A stretch of DNA of 64,000 bases from an uncultured Pelagibacteraceae bacterium (GTDB lineage Bacteria > Pseudomonadota > Alphaproteobacteria > Pelagibacterales > AG-422-B15): positions 62,001-126,000 of the forward strand of contig CACNSH010000002.1 of NCBI GenBank assembly GCA_902622985.1, read 5' to 3'. This document shows, one piece after another, positions 55,783-64,000 of this stretch. The first letter of the stretch is position 1. Each line of letters opens with the position of its first letter. The translations under genes were made by a program, and so were the position numbers. The notes beneath the pieces are model-generated. The model worked only from the letters and a program-made list of their open reading frames with translations, was not told where the DNA came from and did not search any database.

Positions 55783-57579
55783 TTATTCATCAGTTGGTTT
55801 AACTTCTAAATTCAATTCATCAAGCGTTGTCCTATCGACTTCAGCGGGGGCCAGCATCATCAGATCCTGGGCCTGTTGATTCATTGGAAACAATATTACC
55901 TCACGAATATTTTTTTCTTGAGCAAGTAGCATCACTATTCTGTCTATTCCTGGTGCAATGCCGCCATGAGGAGGCACACCATAAGTAAAAGCGTTTATCA
56001 TGCCTCCAAATTTTTCATGTACTTGATCTTTGTTATAGCCAGCTATTTCAAAGGCCTTATACATAATCTCTGGAACGTGATTCCGTATAGCGCCTGATGA
56101 TAGCTCTACGCCATTACAAACAATATCATATTGATAACCTAAAACATTTAAAGGATCGTTATTGTTTAGAGCTTCTAATCCACCTTGTGGCATTGAGAAA
56201 GGATTATGACTAAAATCAATTTTTCCAGTTTCTTTATCCTTTTCATACATTGGAAAATCGACAATCCAGCAAAACTTAAATACTCCCTTTTCAACTAGAT
56301 CCAGATCAATTGCAATTTTATCTCTGGCTGCAGCAGCAATATCATAAACTTCTTTGCCTTTAGCGCATGCAAAGAAAATTGAGTCTCCCGCCTTAAGACC
56401 TGCTTTGTTTAATATCATTTCTTGAATTTCAGTGGGGATAAATTTTGCAATAGGTCCCTTTCCTTCTACGCCAGAAGAGCTTTTATCAAAAACAATATAA
56501 CCTAAACCAGCAGCATTCATTTCTTTTCTTGCCCAATTATTAAGATTATCAAAAAAACTTCTAGGTTTTTGACTCGAGTCAGGTGCTGGAATTCCAATAA
56601 CCTCGCCCCCCTCTTCTATAATTTTTTTAAATGCACTAAATTCAACTTTGTCATCATTAAATTCCTTAGTTAAATTAGAAATATTTATTGGATTTCTAAG
56701 GTCAGGTTTGTCTGTTCCATACCTGCTGATAGCATCGGCATATGTAATTCTTGGAAAAGGGGTTTCTGTAACGTTAAAATCAGAAAAAGTTGTAAATACA
56801 GAATGTAAAATGGGTTCAATGGCGTTGAACACATCGTCTTGCTCAACAAATGCCATTTCCATATCTAATTGATAAAATTCGCCAGGACTTCTATCTGCTC
56901 TTGCGTCTTCATCTCTAAAACAAGGAGCTATTTGAAAATATTTATCGAATCCTCCCGCCATAATTAATTGCTTAAATTGCTGTGGGGCTTGAGGAAGAGC
57001 ATAAAATTTTCCTGGATGAATCCTGCTTGGTACCAAGTAATCCCTAGCCCCTTCTGGACTAGAAGCTGTAAGTATTGGTGTTTGCATTTCTAAAAAACCA
57101 GCGTTAGACATGAGCTTTCTAATGTGGGAAATAATTGAGGATCTTAGAACAATATTTTTATGTAATTCCTCTCTTCGAATATCAAGAAATCTATACTTCA
57201 ATCTAATTTCTTCTGGATAGTCGTTTTCGCCAAAAACTGGCATAGGCAACTCCTTTGCCTCAGATAATACTTCAACACTATCAACTGCAATTTCAATGGT
57301 CCCTGTATTTAGTGATTTATTAATAGTATCAGGCTCTCTTTTTATAACCGTGCCATCAATTTTAATAACGGTCTCAACTCTTAAACTGTCTACTAAGTTT
57401 AGCAATTTAGTATTTGTTTTCTCTATTACACATTGAGTAACGCCATAATGATCCCTTAAGTCAACAAACAGTACATTGCCGTGATCTCGTTTTCTATTTA
57501 TCCACCCAGCTAATGATACTTTAGAACCAGCATCTTCTAATCTAAGCTGGTTACAATTGTGCGTTCTATATTTATTCAT
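55783..57579 (-). CDS. aspS: Aspartyl-tRNA synthetase
   Basis: 598 residues of the bacterial type with GAD insert. Marks: N-terminal OB-fold [80 protein letters not shown] and [20 protein letters not shown]. In many alphaproteobacteria this form is non-discriminating (also charges tRNA-Asn); not testable here. Divergent from rnd with a 33-bp spacer. Confidence 0.98.
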   Translation of the reverse strand: MNKYRTHNCNQLRLEDAGSKVSLAGWINRKRDHGNVLFVDLRDHYGVTQCVIEKTNTKLLNLVDSLRVETVIKIDGTVIKREPDTINKSLNTGTIEIAVDSVEVLSEAKELPMPVFGENDYPEEIRLKYRFLDIRREELHKNIVLRSSIISHIRKLMSNAGFLEMQTPILTASSPEGARDYLVPSRIHPGKFYALPQAPQQFKQLIMAGGFDKYFQIAPCFRDEDARADRSPGEFYQLDMEMAFVEQDDVFNAIEPILHSVFTTFSDFNVTETPFPRITYADAISRYGTDKPDLRNPINISNLTKEFNDDKVEFSAFKKIIEEGGEVIGIPAPDSSQKPRSFFDNLNNWARKEMNAAGLGYIVFDKSSSGVEGKGPIAKFIPTEIQEMILNKAGLKAGDSIFFACAKGKEVYDIAAAARDKIAIDLDLVEKGVFKFCWIVDFPMYEKDKETGKIDFSHNPFSMPQGGLEALNNNDPLNVLGYQYDIVCNGVELSSGAIRNHVPEIMYKAFEIAGYNKDQVHEKFGGMINAFTYGVPPHGGIAPGIDRIVMLLAQEKNIREVILFPMNQQAQDLMMLAPAEVDRTTLDELNLEVKPTDE

Positions 57580-57612
57580 ACTTTTAATTAAGGATCATAT
57601 ATAGTTTGATTT

Positions 57613-58446
57613 ATGAAAATAGTCCAAGATAATAAATCCCTCGAGAAGCTATGTAAATTATTGAATAAGTATAAAATTATCTTCCTAGATACCGAATTCA
57701 AAAGAGATAATACATATTGGCCAATTTTATGCACTATTCAAATTAAAACTCAAAGAAAAGAATTCTTAATTGATATGTTGTCAGGGGAAAAAATGAACTT
57801 CGAAAATTTTAGAAGAATACTTACATCAAAGAAGATATTGAAAGTTATCCACTCTGCTCGACAAGATATCGAAGTATTAAATTATGCTTTTGAAATTAGT
57901 ATTTTGAATGTTTTTGATACTCAAATTGCTTATAATTCAATTTATGGAGGACAAACAATTGGATATACTAGTTTAGTTGAAAAACTATTCAAAATAAAAC
58001 TTTCAAAAAAACATCAAGTTTCTGATTGGACTAAGAGACCTTTATCAACCGAGCAAATTAATTATGCAATTAACGATGTGTATTATTTGCCTAAAATTTA
58101 TGAAAACTTATTACAAAAAATTAAAAAAAGAAATCTCGTGAAAAGAATAAAAAAAATAATTGAAGACAATTTAAATACTAAAGATGTCTACAACACAAAA
58201 AAATCCTATAAAAGAATAAAAATCAAAAATTTTTCAAAAGATGAAAAAAAACTTATTAAAAAATTTTCAGAATGGAGAGAAAATTATGCCCAAAAAGAAG
58301 ACCTTCCTCGTAATTGGATTGTTTCCGATAAAAATCTTATAAGAGCAAGTAAAAATAGACTGGGAGAATTAAAAAAAGGTAAAAATAAAAATGATCAACG
58401 TTTAGAAGTTTTTGAGAATTATGTTAAGTCATTATGTCTCGGATGA
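57613..58446 (+). CDS. rnd: Ribonuclease D, short form
   Basis: 277 residues, against about 380 in most RNase D. The DEDDy exonuclease sites are intact: LDTEFKRDNTYWP, HSARQDIEVLNYAF and YAINDVYYLPKIYE. After about residue 180 a lysine-rich region and one partial HRDC-like helix set (FSEWRENYAQKEDLPRNWIV) remain, so the second HRDC domain is missing. It trims RNA 3' ends. Overlaps the convergent Hda-like gene by 23 bp. Confidence 0.92.
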   Translation: MKIVQDNKSLEKLCKLLNKYKIIFLDTEFKRDNTYWPILCTIQIKTQRKEFLIDMLSGEKMNFENFRRILTSKKILKVIHSARQDIEVLNYAFEISILNVFDTQIAYNSIYGGQTIGYTSLVEKLFKIKLSKKHQVSDWTKRPLSTEQINYAINDVYYLPKIYENLLQKIKKRNLVKRIKKIIEDNLNTKDVYNTKKSYKRIKIKNFSKDEKKLIKKFSEWRENYAQKEDLPRNWIVSDKNLIRASKNRLGELKKGKNKNDQRLEVFENYVKSLCLG

Positions 58447-59071
58447 GATGTGTTGTTATTTTTGATTTTCTTTGCAAGGATAAAATATTAATTTTTTCAA
58501 GAATATTATATAATTTTTGATAATCACGATCTACCCTCTTTAATAAATATTCAATTACATTTTTGTCAACTTGAACTTGGGCATTACTAAAATATTTCAT
58601 GATGATGGCTTTTAAGAGATCATCCTCTGGATTTTCTATTTTAGAAGAAGTAAAGGATTTAAATCTTGAATTTAAGTCTTTTAATTTGATTTCAAAATTT
58701 GAATTTATATCAACCGTTACTAAAATTGTTTTCTTTTCTAAAATTAAATTATTATAAAAATGAAAAAAACCCTCTTCATCTTTTAAATTATGAAAATCAT
58801 CAATTGCTATATTAGTATTAAACGAAATGTCATTCCAGCTTTGCACATCAAGGCAATTAATTAAATTAGCATTGTTATAGCTTGACCATATATTTAAAAG
58901 ATGTGTTTTACCTGATTTTTTTTGCCCAAATATTACAGCTGATCTATTAAACCAGTCCTGTGGTGATTTTAGTAAAGTTGAAACATTAAAATTACTTTTA
59001 CTAATATAAAAATCCTCAGGATCATAATTTTCTATATTTTTTAAATTAAAAATTAATTGTCCTTTTTCCAT
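58424..59071 (-). CDS. hdaA: Hda-like DnaA-related ATPase
   Basis: 215 residues, shorter than DnaA and close to the HdaA type. Walker A GQKKSGKTHLL (about 49-59), Walker B-like NIAIDDFHNL and sensor-like LNSRFKSFTSSKI. No DnaA DNA-binding domain IV. In alphaproteobacteria HdaA binds the beta clamp and promotes hydrolysis of DnaA-ATP to prevent re-initiation. N-terminal clamp-binding motif QLIFNL is present. Directly after the pgsA-like gene with no gap. Confidence 0.85.
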   Translation of the reverse strand: MEKGQLIFNLKNIENYDPEDFYISKSNFNVSTLLKSPQDWFNRSAVIFGQKKSGKTHLLNIWSSYNNANLINCLDVQSWNDISFNTNIAIDDFHNLKDEEGFFHFYNNLILEKKTILVTVDINSNFEIKLKDLNSRFKSFTSSKIENPEDDLLKAIIMKYFSNAQVQVDKNVIEYLLKRVDRDYQKLYNILEKINILSLQRKSKITTHLIRDIMT

Positions 59072-59617
59072 TTAGTTTATGTTTTTAAACCAATAATTTA
59101 TATAATTTACTAAAGATAATAGAGTACATATCAATACAACAGTAATTAATACTTCGTTTAACATTAATGCAGTGAAATATTTATCATATCCGTTGATATT
59201 GCTAAGCATGGTCGTAATAACAAGACAAAATTGAAAGAATGTATTTAATTTACTGATTTTAGTTGGTTTAACTTCAATTTTTTTACCAACCAAAAAAGTG
59301 ACTGCAAACGACCCCAAAATAATTATATCTCTTGAAATTATTATTATGATTATGAACACAGGTAACAGTTCGAGATTTCCAATGAGTATAAAAATCGAAA
59401 TTACGAATGCTTTATCAGCAATTGCATCTAAATATGAACCTAGTTCACTTTGAACTTTAAAATATCTTGCGATAAATCCATCTAAAAAATCACTTACAGC
59501 AATTAAAAGAGTAAATAATGCCGCATAATTATATAATTCCTCCAAAATAAACCACGCAACAAATGGAATAGTAACCAAACGGTAAATTGATATAAAATTT
59601 GGCAAATTTTTAATCAT
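59072..59617 (-). CDS. pgsA: CDP-alcohol phosphatidyltransferase (PgsA-like)
   Basis: 181 residues, about five or six membrane helices. The D-x2-DG-x2-AR-x8-G-x3-D-x3-D motif is complete in SDFLDGFIARYF-KVQSELGSYLDAIADK. It probably makes phosphatidylglycerol phosphate or another CDP-diacylglycerol product; a second paralogue cannot be excluded. Overlaps the DUF2066 gene by 8 bp. Confidence 0.88.
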   Translation of the reverse strand: MIKNLPNFISIYRLVTIPFVAWFILEELYNYAALFTLLIAVSDFLDGFIARYFKVQSELGSYLDAIADKAFVISIFILIGNLELLPVFIIIIIISRDIIILGSFAVTFLVGKKIEVKPTKISKLNTFFQFCLVITTMLSNINGYDKYFTALMLNEVLITVVLICTLLSLVNYINYWFKNIN

Positions 59618-60689
59618 CTAAAGAAATTCTATAATATGGTCCTAGATTTACTGCATTAATTTTATTTTGAGAGAGCAGAAGAACAAACTTATCTCCATTT
59701 CCTAAAAAATCTATGTACCCCTCAACCTTATCCTTTGTAAATACAGAAGGCTTATATTGTTCCAAAAGTCTTACTGATTGCAGTCGATTTTGCAACTCAA
59801 CCCAATCATTAATATTTTCTATATCGTATACAAACTTAAATCTGTAAACCTCATCAGATTGTTTTGTTAGACCAATCCATGTAAGTAAAAGTTCATTTTT
59901 TATATCCGCAATTAATGGTGAAAATATATCATCCCTAAATAAAGAATAATCAGTCAAATAACTCTTTCTAATTATCTTTTCTTTTTGATTCAAATTAAAC
60001 TTTATTATTAAATCAAATCTAAGCTCATTTAATTTTTCATAGATAGGGCTACACCATATTAATATTAAATCATTTTCATCATTTAAATTATTTCCTTCTA
60101 TGTCTTTATTTTCCAAAAAATTAGATAAATCGATATTGCCCATTTCAGTCTGTGAAAAAGTCTTTACATCTAAGTTTATTTTATTACCTATATTTTTAAT
60201 TTTCTTCCATTCGGTGTTCCACAAATTAAATAAAATAAAAAATTGATTAGAATTAGAAAATGCTACATTAGCTGTGATATTTTGAGAACTCACTTCAGAA
60301 AATGTCAAGGAATTCGATTTGTAGAATTCTTTGATACGGAAGGGACTAAAATATATATTAAACTCGCCAAGGTAATTTTCTGTAGAAATTTTTTCATCAA
60401 CAAACTCAATACTTTCTACAAAATAAGAGATATCAATATCTTTTAATTTGCTTAATTTTTTATAATCCTCTGGCGTAAGAAGTTTAACTGATACTCTTTT
60501 AAAGGCAATTTCTTCAGCTTTAGATATAGCGGTATTTCTAATATCACTCTCATTTGAAAAAGATAAACTTACTTTTATGCCAGATGATGAAAAAAAATCT
60601 ACATTTTCATTAGCAAGACAGAAATTAATAAGAGCAAATAAAAAAACAATCACAAAGCTTATTTGCTTAGTATTGGAATTAAAAATCAT
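59610..60689 (-). CDS. Exported DUF2066 protein
   Basis: 359 residues with a signal peptide (about 1-25, LFALINFCLANEN). The core around DIRNTAISKAEEIAFKRVSV and the following YKKLSKLKDIDISYFVESIE resembles DUF2066, whose gene lies next to purM, pgsA and the Hda-type gene in alphaproteobacteria. The middle is poorly conserved. Divergent from purM with 15 bp between starts. Function unknown. Confidence 0.75.
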   Translation of the reverse strand: MIFNSNTKQISFVIVFLFALINFCLANENVDFFSSSGIKVSLSFSNESDIRNTAISKAEEIAFKRVSVKLLTPEDYKKLSKLKDIDISYFVESIEFVDEKISTENYLGEFNIYFSPFRIKEFYKSNSLTFSEVSSQNITANVAFSNSNQFFILFNLWNTEWKKIKNIGNKINLDVKTFSQTEMGNIDLSNFLENKDIEGNNLNDENDLILIWCSPIYEKLNELRFDLIIKFNLNQKEKIIRKSYLTDYSLFRDDIFSPLIADIKNELLLTWIGLTKQSDEVYRFKFVYDIENINDWVELQNRLQSVRLLEQYKPSVFTKDKVEGYIDFLGNGDKFVLLLSQNKINAVNLGPYYRISLDD

Positions 60690-60704
60690 ATATAAGAAAT
60701 CTAA

Positions 60705-61745
60705 ATGAAGAAGCTATCATACTCAAGTTCAGGCGTAAGCATAAATAAAGGAAATAAATTTGTATCTGAAATTAAAAAGATAATTCGTAAAGACAAAAAT
60801 CTTAAAAAATCCAATATTGGTGGTTTTTCTGGTCAATATATTCTTGATCCAAAAATAAAAAGACCAATTCTTGTCGGTGCAACCGATGGAGTTGGAACAA
60901 AAATTGAGATTGCCCGTATGATGAAAAACCATAAGACAATTGGCATTGACCTAGTTGCCATGTGCGTGAATGACTTAATTGTTGATCAGGCTAAACCTCT
61001 TTTTTTCTTAGACTATATTTCAACCGGAAAATTAGACATATCTAAAGGTAAAGAAATTATAGGAGGTATTATTAAGGGATGTAAAATGTCTAATTGTTCA
61101 CTTCTAGGTGGAGAAACAGCTGAACATCCAGAAGTTGATTCAAACGATAAGTATGATCTTGCTGGATTTTGTGTAGGAGTTAAGAGTGGAGTTGCCAAAG
61201 CAAGTCCAAAATTAAAAGAAAATGATATTATTGTAGGAATTTCATCATCAGGTCTTCACTCTAATGGATATTCTCTTGTTAGAAAGATAATCAAAGAAAA
61301 CAAAATAAAATTAAATAAGAAGATAGAAAATAAAACTATTGGCGAACTATTACTCAAGCCTACAGAGATATACGTAAGTCCAATACTTGAAATGTACACA
61401 AAAAAAATAATAAAAACTTGCGCTCATATTACTGGTGGAGGAATAACAGAAAATTTACCAAGGTCATTAAATAGAAATGTTTCAGCAAAAATAAATCTAG
61501 AAACCTTTCATTTGCCAACAATATTTAAATGGATACAAAGTTTTGGGGTATCGGAAAATGAAATGTTAAAAACATTTAATTGCGGATATGGTATGATAGT
61601 AATCTTAGATAGAAAAAAGTTTAATCAATTTGAAAAATCAATTAAGAAATACAAACTCAAATACAGTATAATTGGCAATTTAGTAAATTCAAAAAAAATA
61701 AATAAAAAAGTTAGTTATATTGGCAAATTAAATTTTAATGATTAA
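60705..61745 (+). CDS. purM: Phosphoribosylformylglycinamidine cyclo-ligase
   Basis: 346 residues. Marks: LVGATDGVGTKIEIARMM, GIDLVAMCVNDLIVDQAKPL, LLGGETAEHPE, GISSSGLHSNGYSLVRKII and HITGGGITENLPRSL. It closes the imidazole ring to AIR in purine synthesis. Overlaps purN by 8 bp. Confidence 0.98.
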   Translation: MKKLSYSSSGVSINKGNKFVSEIKKIIRKDKNLKKSNIGGFSGQYILDPKIKRPILVGATDGVGTKIEIARMMKNHKTIGIDLVAMCVNDLIVDQAKPLFFLDYISTGKLDISKGKEIIGGIIKGCKMSNCSLLGGETAEHPEVDSNDKYDLAGFCVGVKSGVAKASPKLKENDIIVGISSSGLHSNGYSLVRKIIKENKIKLNKKIENKTIGELLLKPTEIYVSPILEMYTKKIIKTCAHITGGGITENLPRSLNRNVSAKINLETFHLPTIFKWIQSFGVSENEMLKTFNCGYGMIVILDRKKFNQFEKSIKKYKLKYSIIGNLVNSKKINKKVSYIGKLNFND

Positions 61746-62310
61746 GTATCCCATAGGTATCTTTATATCTGGACGTGGTTCAAATTTAAATTCGATTGTA
61801 AATGCATGTAAAAAACAAGAGTTTCCTGCAGAAATAAAAGTTGTTTTTTCAAATAATATGAATGCTCCCGGCTTAAGTTTTGCAAAAGAAAACAATTTAG
61901 AAGCAATTACATTAGACTATAATAATTTCAAAAATACTGAGGAATATGAAGAGAAGATTATTGGCGTACTGAAACCATATGACCTTGAACTAATTTGTTT
62001 AGCGGGATATATGAAAATATTGTCAAAAAAATTAATTGATCATTATCCCAATAAAATTATAAATATACATCCTTCATTGCTACCAAAATACAAAGGACTT
62101 AATACTCACAGACGTGTTCTAGAAAACAATGAAACTAAGACGGGATGCACAGTGCACTATGTAAATCAAGAAATGGATGGAGGGGAAGTTATATTACAGA
62201 GAGAAATAGATATAAACGCTGAGGATACTGAAAGTTCTATTGCTCGGAGGGTTCTAAAAGAAGAACATATAATTTACCCCGAAGCTATTAAATTAGTGCT
62301 TACGAAATGA
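61738..62310 (+). CDS. purN: Phosphoribosylglycinamide formyltransferase
   Basis: 190 residues. Marks: [45 protein letters not shown] (with catalytic N and H) and [18 protein letters not shown] (catalytic D). It formylates GAR using 10-formyl-THF. The last 11 bp overlap the convergent ndk gene. Confidence 0.98.
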   Translation: MIKYPIGIFISGRGSNLNSIVNACKKQEFPAEIKVVFSNNMNAPGLSFAKENNLEAITLDYNNFKNTEEYEEKIIGVLKPYDLELICLAGYMKILSKKLIDHYPNKIINIHPSLLPKYKGLNTHRRVLENNETKTGCTVHYVNQEMDGGEVILQREIDINAEDTESSIARRVLKEEHIIYPEAIKLVLTK

Positions 62311-62722
62311 TATCCGCTTCATCAAAAAAGTGATTTATTTCGATTTCAGCATTTTCAGGACTGTCTGATCCATGTACAGAATTTTTTTCTAAAGATAAAG
62401 CGAATTTTTTTCTAATCGTTCCCTCATCAGCTTCCTCTGGATTAGTCGCTCCCATTACTTCTCTATTCCTTTGAATTGCATTTTCTCCCTCAAGGACCTG
62501 TACCACGATTGGTCCTGAACACATAAAATCACACAGGCTTTGAAAAAATGGTTTATCAGAATGAACTCCATAAAAAGAAGCTGCTTTATTTTGGTCTAAT
62601 TGAATCCTTTTTGACGCAACGATTCTTAGGCCAGCAGACTCAAGCATTGCAGTTATTTCGCCAATTTTATTACGTTCAACCGCATCAGGTTTAATTATCG
62701 AAAAAGTTCTCTCAATTGCCAC
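62300..62722 (-). CDS. ndk: Nucleoside diphosphate kinase
   Basis: 140 residues. Marks: [20 protein letters not shown], the tail [20 protein letters not shown] and the phospho-acceptor histidine in [13 protein letters not shown]. It interconverts nucleoside di- and triphosphates. The holC gene, common between pepA and ndk in alphaproteobacteria, is absent. Start overlaps the pepA stop by one base. Confidence 0.98.
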   Translation of the reverse strand: MAIERTFSIIKPDAVERNKIGEITAMLESAGLRIVASKRIQLDQNKAASFYGVHSDKPFFQSLCDFMCSGPIVVQVLEGENAIQRNREVMGATNPEEADEGTIRKKFALSLEKNSVHGSDSPENAEIEINHFFDEADIIS

Positions 62723-64000
62723 TATTTGCCCTCATAATATTTAGATACAAATCTGTTTAATAACTTTACTCCAAAAGCTGTTGCGCCCTTTGGTGAAGTT
62801 GGTAGCGGTTGTTTAGACCATGTAGTACCGGCAATATCCAGATGTGCCCATGGAACTTTATTTACAAATCTTTGTAAGAATTGTGCTGCAGTAATAGAAC
62901 CAGGACCTCTTCCATTAGTAATATTCTGCATATCTGCAATAGGAGAATTCAACATTTTGTCATACCTTTCATTCAGTGGGAGTCTCCATAATTTTTCTCC
63001 CTCAATATCTCCTGCTTCTGCTAATTGCTTGCTTACTTTATCGCTGTTTGAAAAGAGTCCTGCATATTCATCTCCTAATGCAACAATTATAGCTCCAGTT
63101 AATGTTGCAAGGTCAACCATAAGCTCTGGTTTATACTGCTCTTGTGTGTACCATAGAGCATCAGCAAGAACTAATCTTCCTTCTGCATCTGTATTTAATA
63201 CCTCTATCGTTTGACCTGAATAAGACTTAACCACATCACTCGGTCTTTGAGCTTTGCTGCCAATATGATTTTCAACTAAACCGACAACACCAATTACATT
63301 GGCTTTTGCCTTTCTTAACGCAAGGGCCTTCATTAAACCAATCACAACTCCTGAGCCACCCATGTCATATTTCATTTCTTCCATACCATTTGAAGGTTTT
63401 AATGATACGCCTCCAGTGTCAAATGAAACACCCTTACCAATAAATGCGATTGGTTTTTTTTTCTTATTTCTTGCTCCATTCCATTTCATGATAACCAACT
63501 GTGACTCATGTATACTGCCCTGGCCTACACCCAATAAAGATCCCATGCCAAGCTTCTTCATTTCTTTTTCACCTAATACTTTTACATCAACCCCGTATTC
63601 ACTCAGTGATTTTGCATATTCTGCAATTTTTGGCGGAGTCATTACATTTGGCGGTTCAGTGACCAGGTTTCTTGTTAGAGTAACACCCTGATGTATTGCA
63701 CTTATACTTTCATAATTTTTTGCAAGCCGAGTGTGCTGAGATGAATAGATTTTTAATTTTTTCTTTTTAGTTTTATTTTTATTTTTTTTGTCATCTTTTT
63801 TAGAAAAGTACTTTGTAAAGCTATATGAGGCTAATGACATTCCAAGAGTCATTTCACTAATAGCATTTAAAGAGCCTACTTTCGATGAAGAAATTCCATC
63901 AGGATAAATAATTACATTAGTTTCCTTATAGAATTTGACGAGAGAGTTTAAATAACCTCCTAGGATCTGAAAATCTCTTATTTGATAGTCCTTAAAATCT
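62722..64000 (-). CDS. pepA: Leucyl aminopeptidase, 5' end outside window
   Basis: The frame stays open from its stop to the right edge, so at least 426 of an expected 480-500 residues are here; an internal ATG at 63852 is not the true start. The M17 core has [39 protein letters not shown] and the signature [15 protein letters not shown] lysine-rich insert ([17 protein letters not shown]) joins the N-terminal domain. A cytosolic zinc or manganese exopeptidase. Confidence 0.95.
   Translation of the reverse strand, partial: DFKDYQIRDFQILGGYLNSLVKFYKETNVIIYPDGISSSKVGSLNAISEMTLGMSLASYSFTKYFSKKDDKKNKNKTKKKKLKIYSSQHTRLAKNYESISAIHQGVTLTRNLVTEPPNVMTPPKIAEYAKSLSEYGVDVKVLGEKEMKKLGMGSLLGVGQGSIHESQLVIMKWNGARNKKKKPIAFIGKGVSFDTGGVSLKPSNGMEEMKYDMGGSGVVIGLMKALALRKAKANVIGVVGLVENHIGSKAQRPSDVVKSYSGQTIEVLNTDAEGRLVLADALWYTQEQYKPELMVDLATLTGAIIVALGDEYAGLFSNSDKVSKQLAEAGDIEGEKLWRLPLNERYDKMLNSPIADMQNITNGRGPGSITAAQFLQRFVNKVPWAHLDIAGTTWSKQPLPTSPKGATAFGVKLLNRFVSKYYEGK

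Noticed and set aside
63299-63691. 130-residue plus-strand frame
   Set aside because: Fully antisense to conserved pepA; composition is that of a shadow frame.
1-64000. CRISPR array, IS element, prophage or defence island
   Set aside because: No regular direct repeats with spacers, no transposase or integrase, no nuclease-methylase or toxin-antitoxin pair was found on reading both strands.

Overview
The window is gene-dense and AT-rich. It reads as a streamlined alphaproteobacterium, most like the AT-rich marine lineages related to SAR11, HIMB59 or AEGEAN-169. Evidence: an NDUFA12-type complex I subunit beside a DUF2155 protein downstream of accB-accC; divergent anmK/tyrS; a cysE-iscR-sufBCDSU operon; aspS beside rnd; a purM/purN block facing pgsA and a short Hda-like protein; and a B12-dependent class II ribonucleotide reductase. 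Operons are packed with ATGA, TAATG and 0-10 bp junctions, and many convergent genes overlap at their 3' ends. The species is inferred, not shown.

Layout. 1-458: the 3' end of a PilY1-type pilus tip protein, facing a six-gene minus-strand operon (small membrane protein, DUF2237, PQQ-type sugar dehydrogenase, membrane protein, DoxX, prepilin peptidase). 3.9-5.7 kb: a nitronate monooxygenase-like flavoenzyme, a winged-helix regulator and a small membrane protein. 5.7-15.9 kb: a long minus-strand catabolic-looking block (TIGR03084 protein, AtuE-like enoyl-CoA hydratase, FAD monooxygenase, thiamine pyrophosphokinase, two tandem Liv-type binding proteins, acyl-CoA synthetase, LivF ATPase, AtuA-family protein). 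No Liv permease genes are present in the window. 16-28.3 kb: accessory genes (DUF805, flavin reductase, desaturase, two secreted proteins of which one looks like a zinc metallopeptidase, CFA synthase, PLP lyase, MsrA, methyltransferase, DUF1192, a cluster of four small enzymes facing an HSDL2-type SDR, and a non-coding stretch bounded by two terminators). 28.3-36.3 kb: a TauD-family dioxygenase, tRNA-Lys, then the SUF Fe-S operon with MsrB inside it. 36.3-64 kb: mostly housekeeping (anmK, tyrS, AsmA-like, prfB, mrcA, rne, M48 protease, aroQ, accBC, nrdJ, aspS, rnd, hda-like, pgsA, purMN, ndk, pepA).

Regulation readable from sequence. There is an IscR type-1-like box in front of cysE-iscR-suf. 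Two NrdR-like boxes 31 bp apart overlap a sigma70-type promoter in front of nrdJ. prfB has an intact programmed +1 frameshift site. Notable protein departures are an RNase E with no recognisable CPxC zinc-link and a short basic tail, a prepilin peptidase with a shifted cysteine pair, and an orphan secreted HExxHxxG protein. I found no CRISPR, IS element, phage or defence system. The best candidates for something undescribed are the 26.94-27.13 kb transcript unit, the GYD/SnoaL/cupin/barrel cluster with its divergent SDR, and several small cysteine-rich or membrane proteins.
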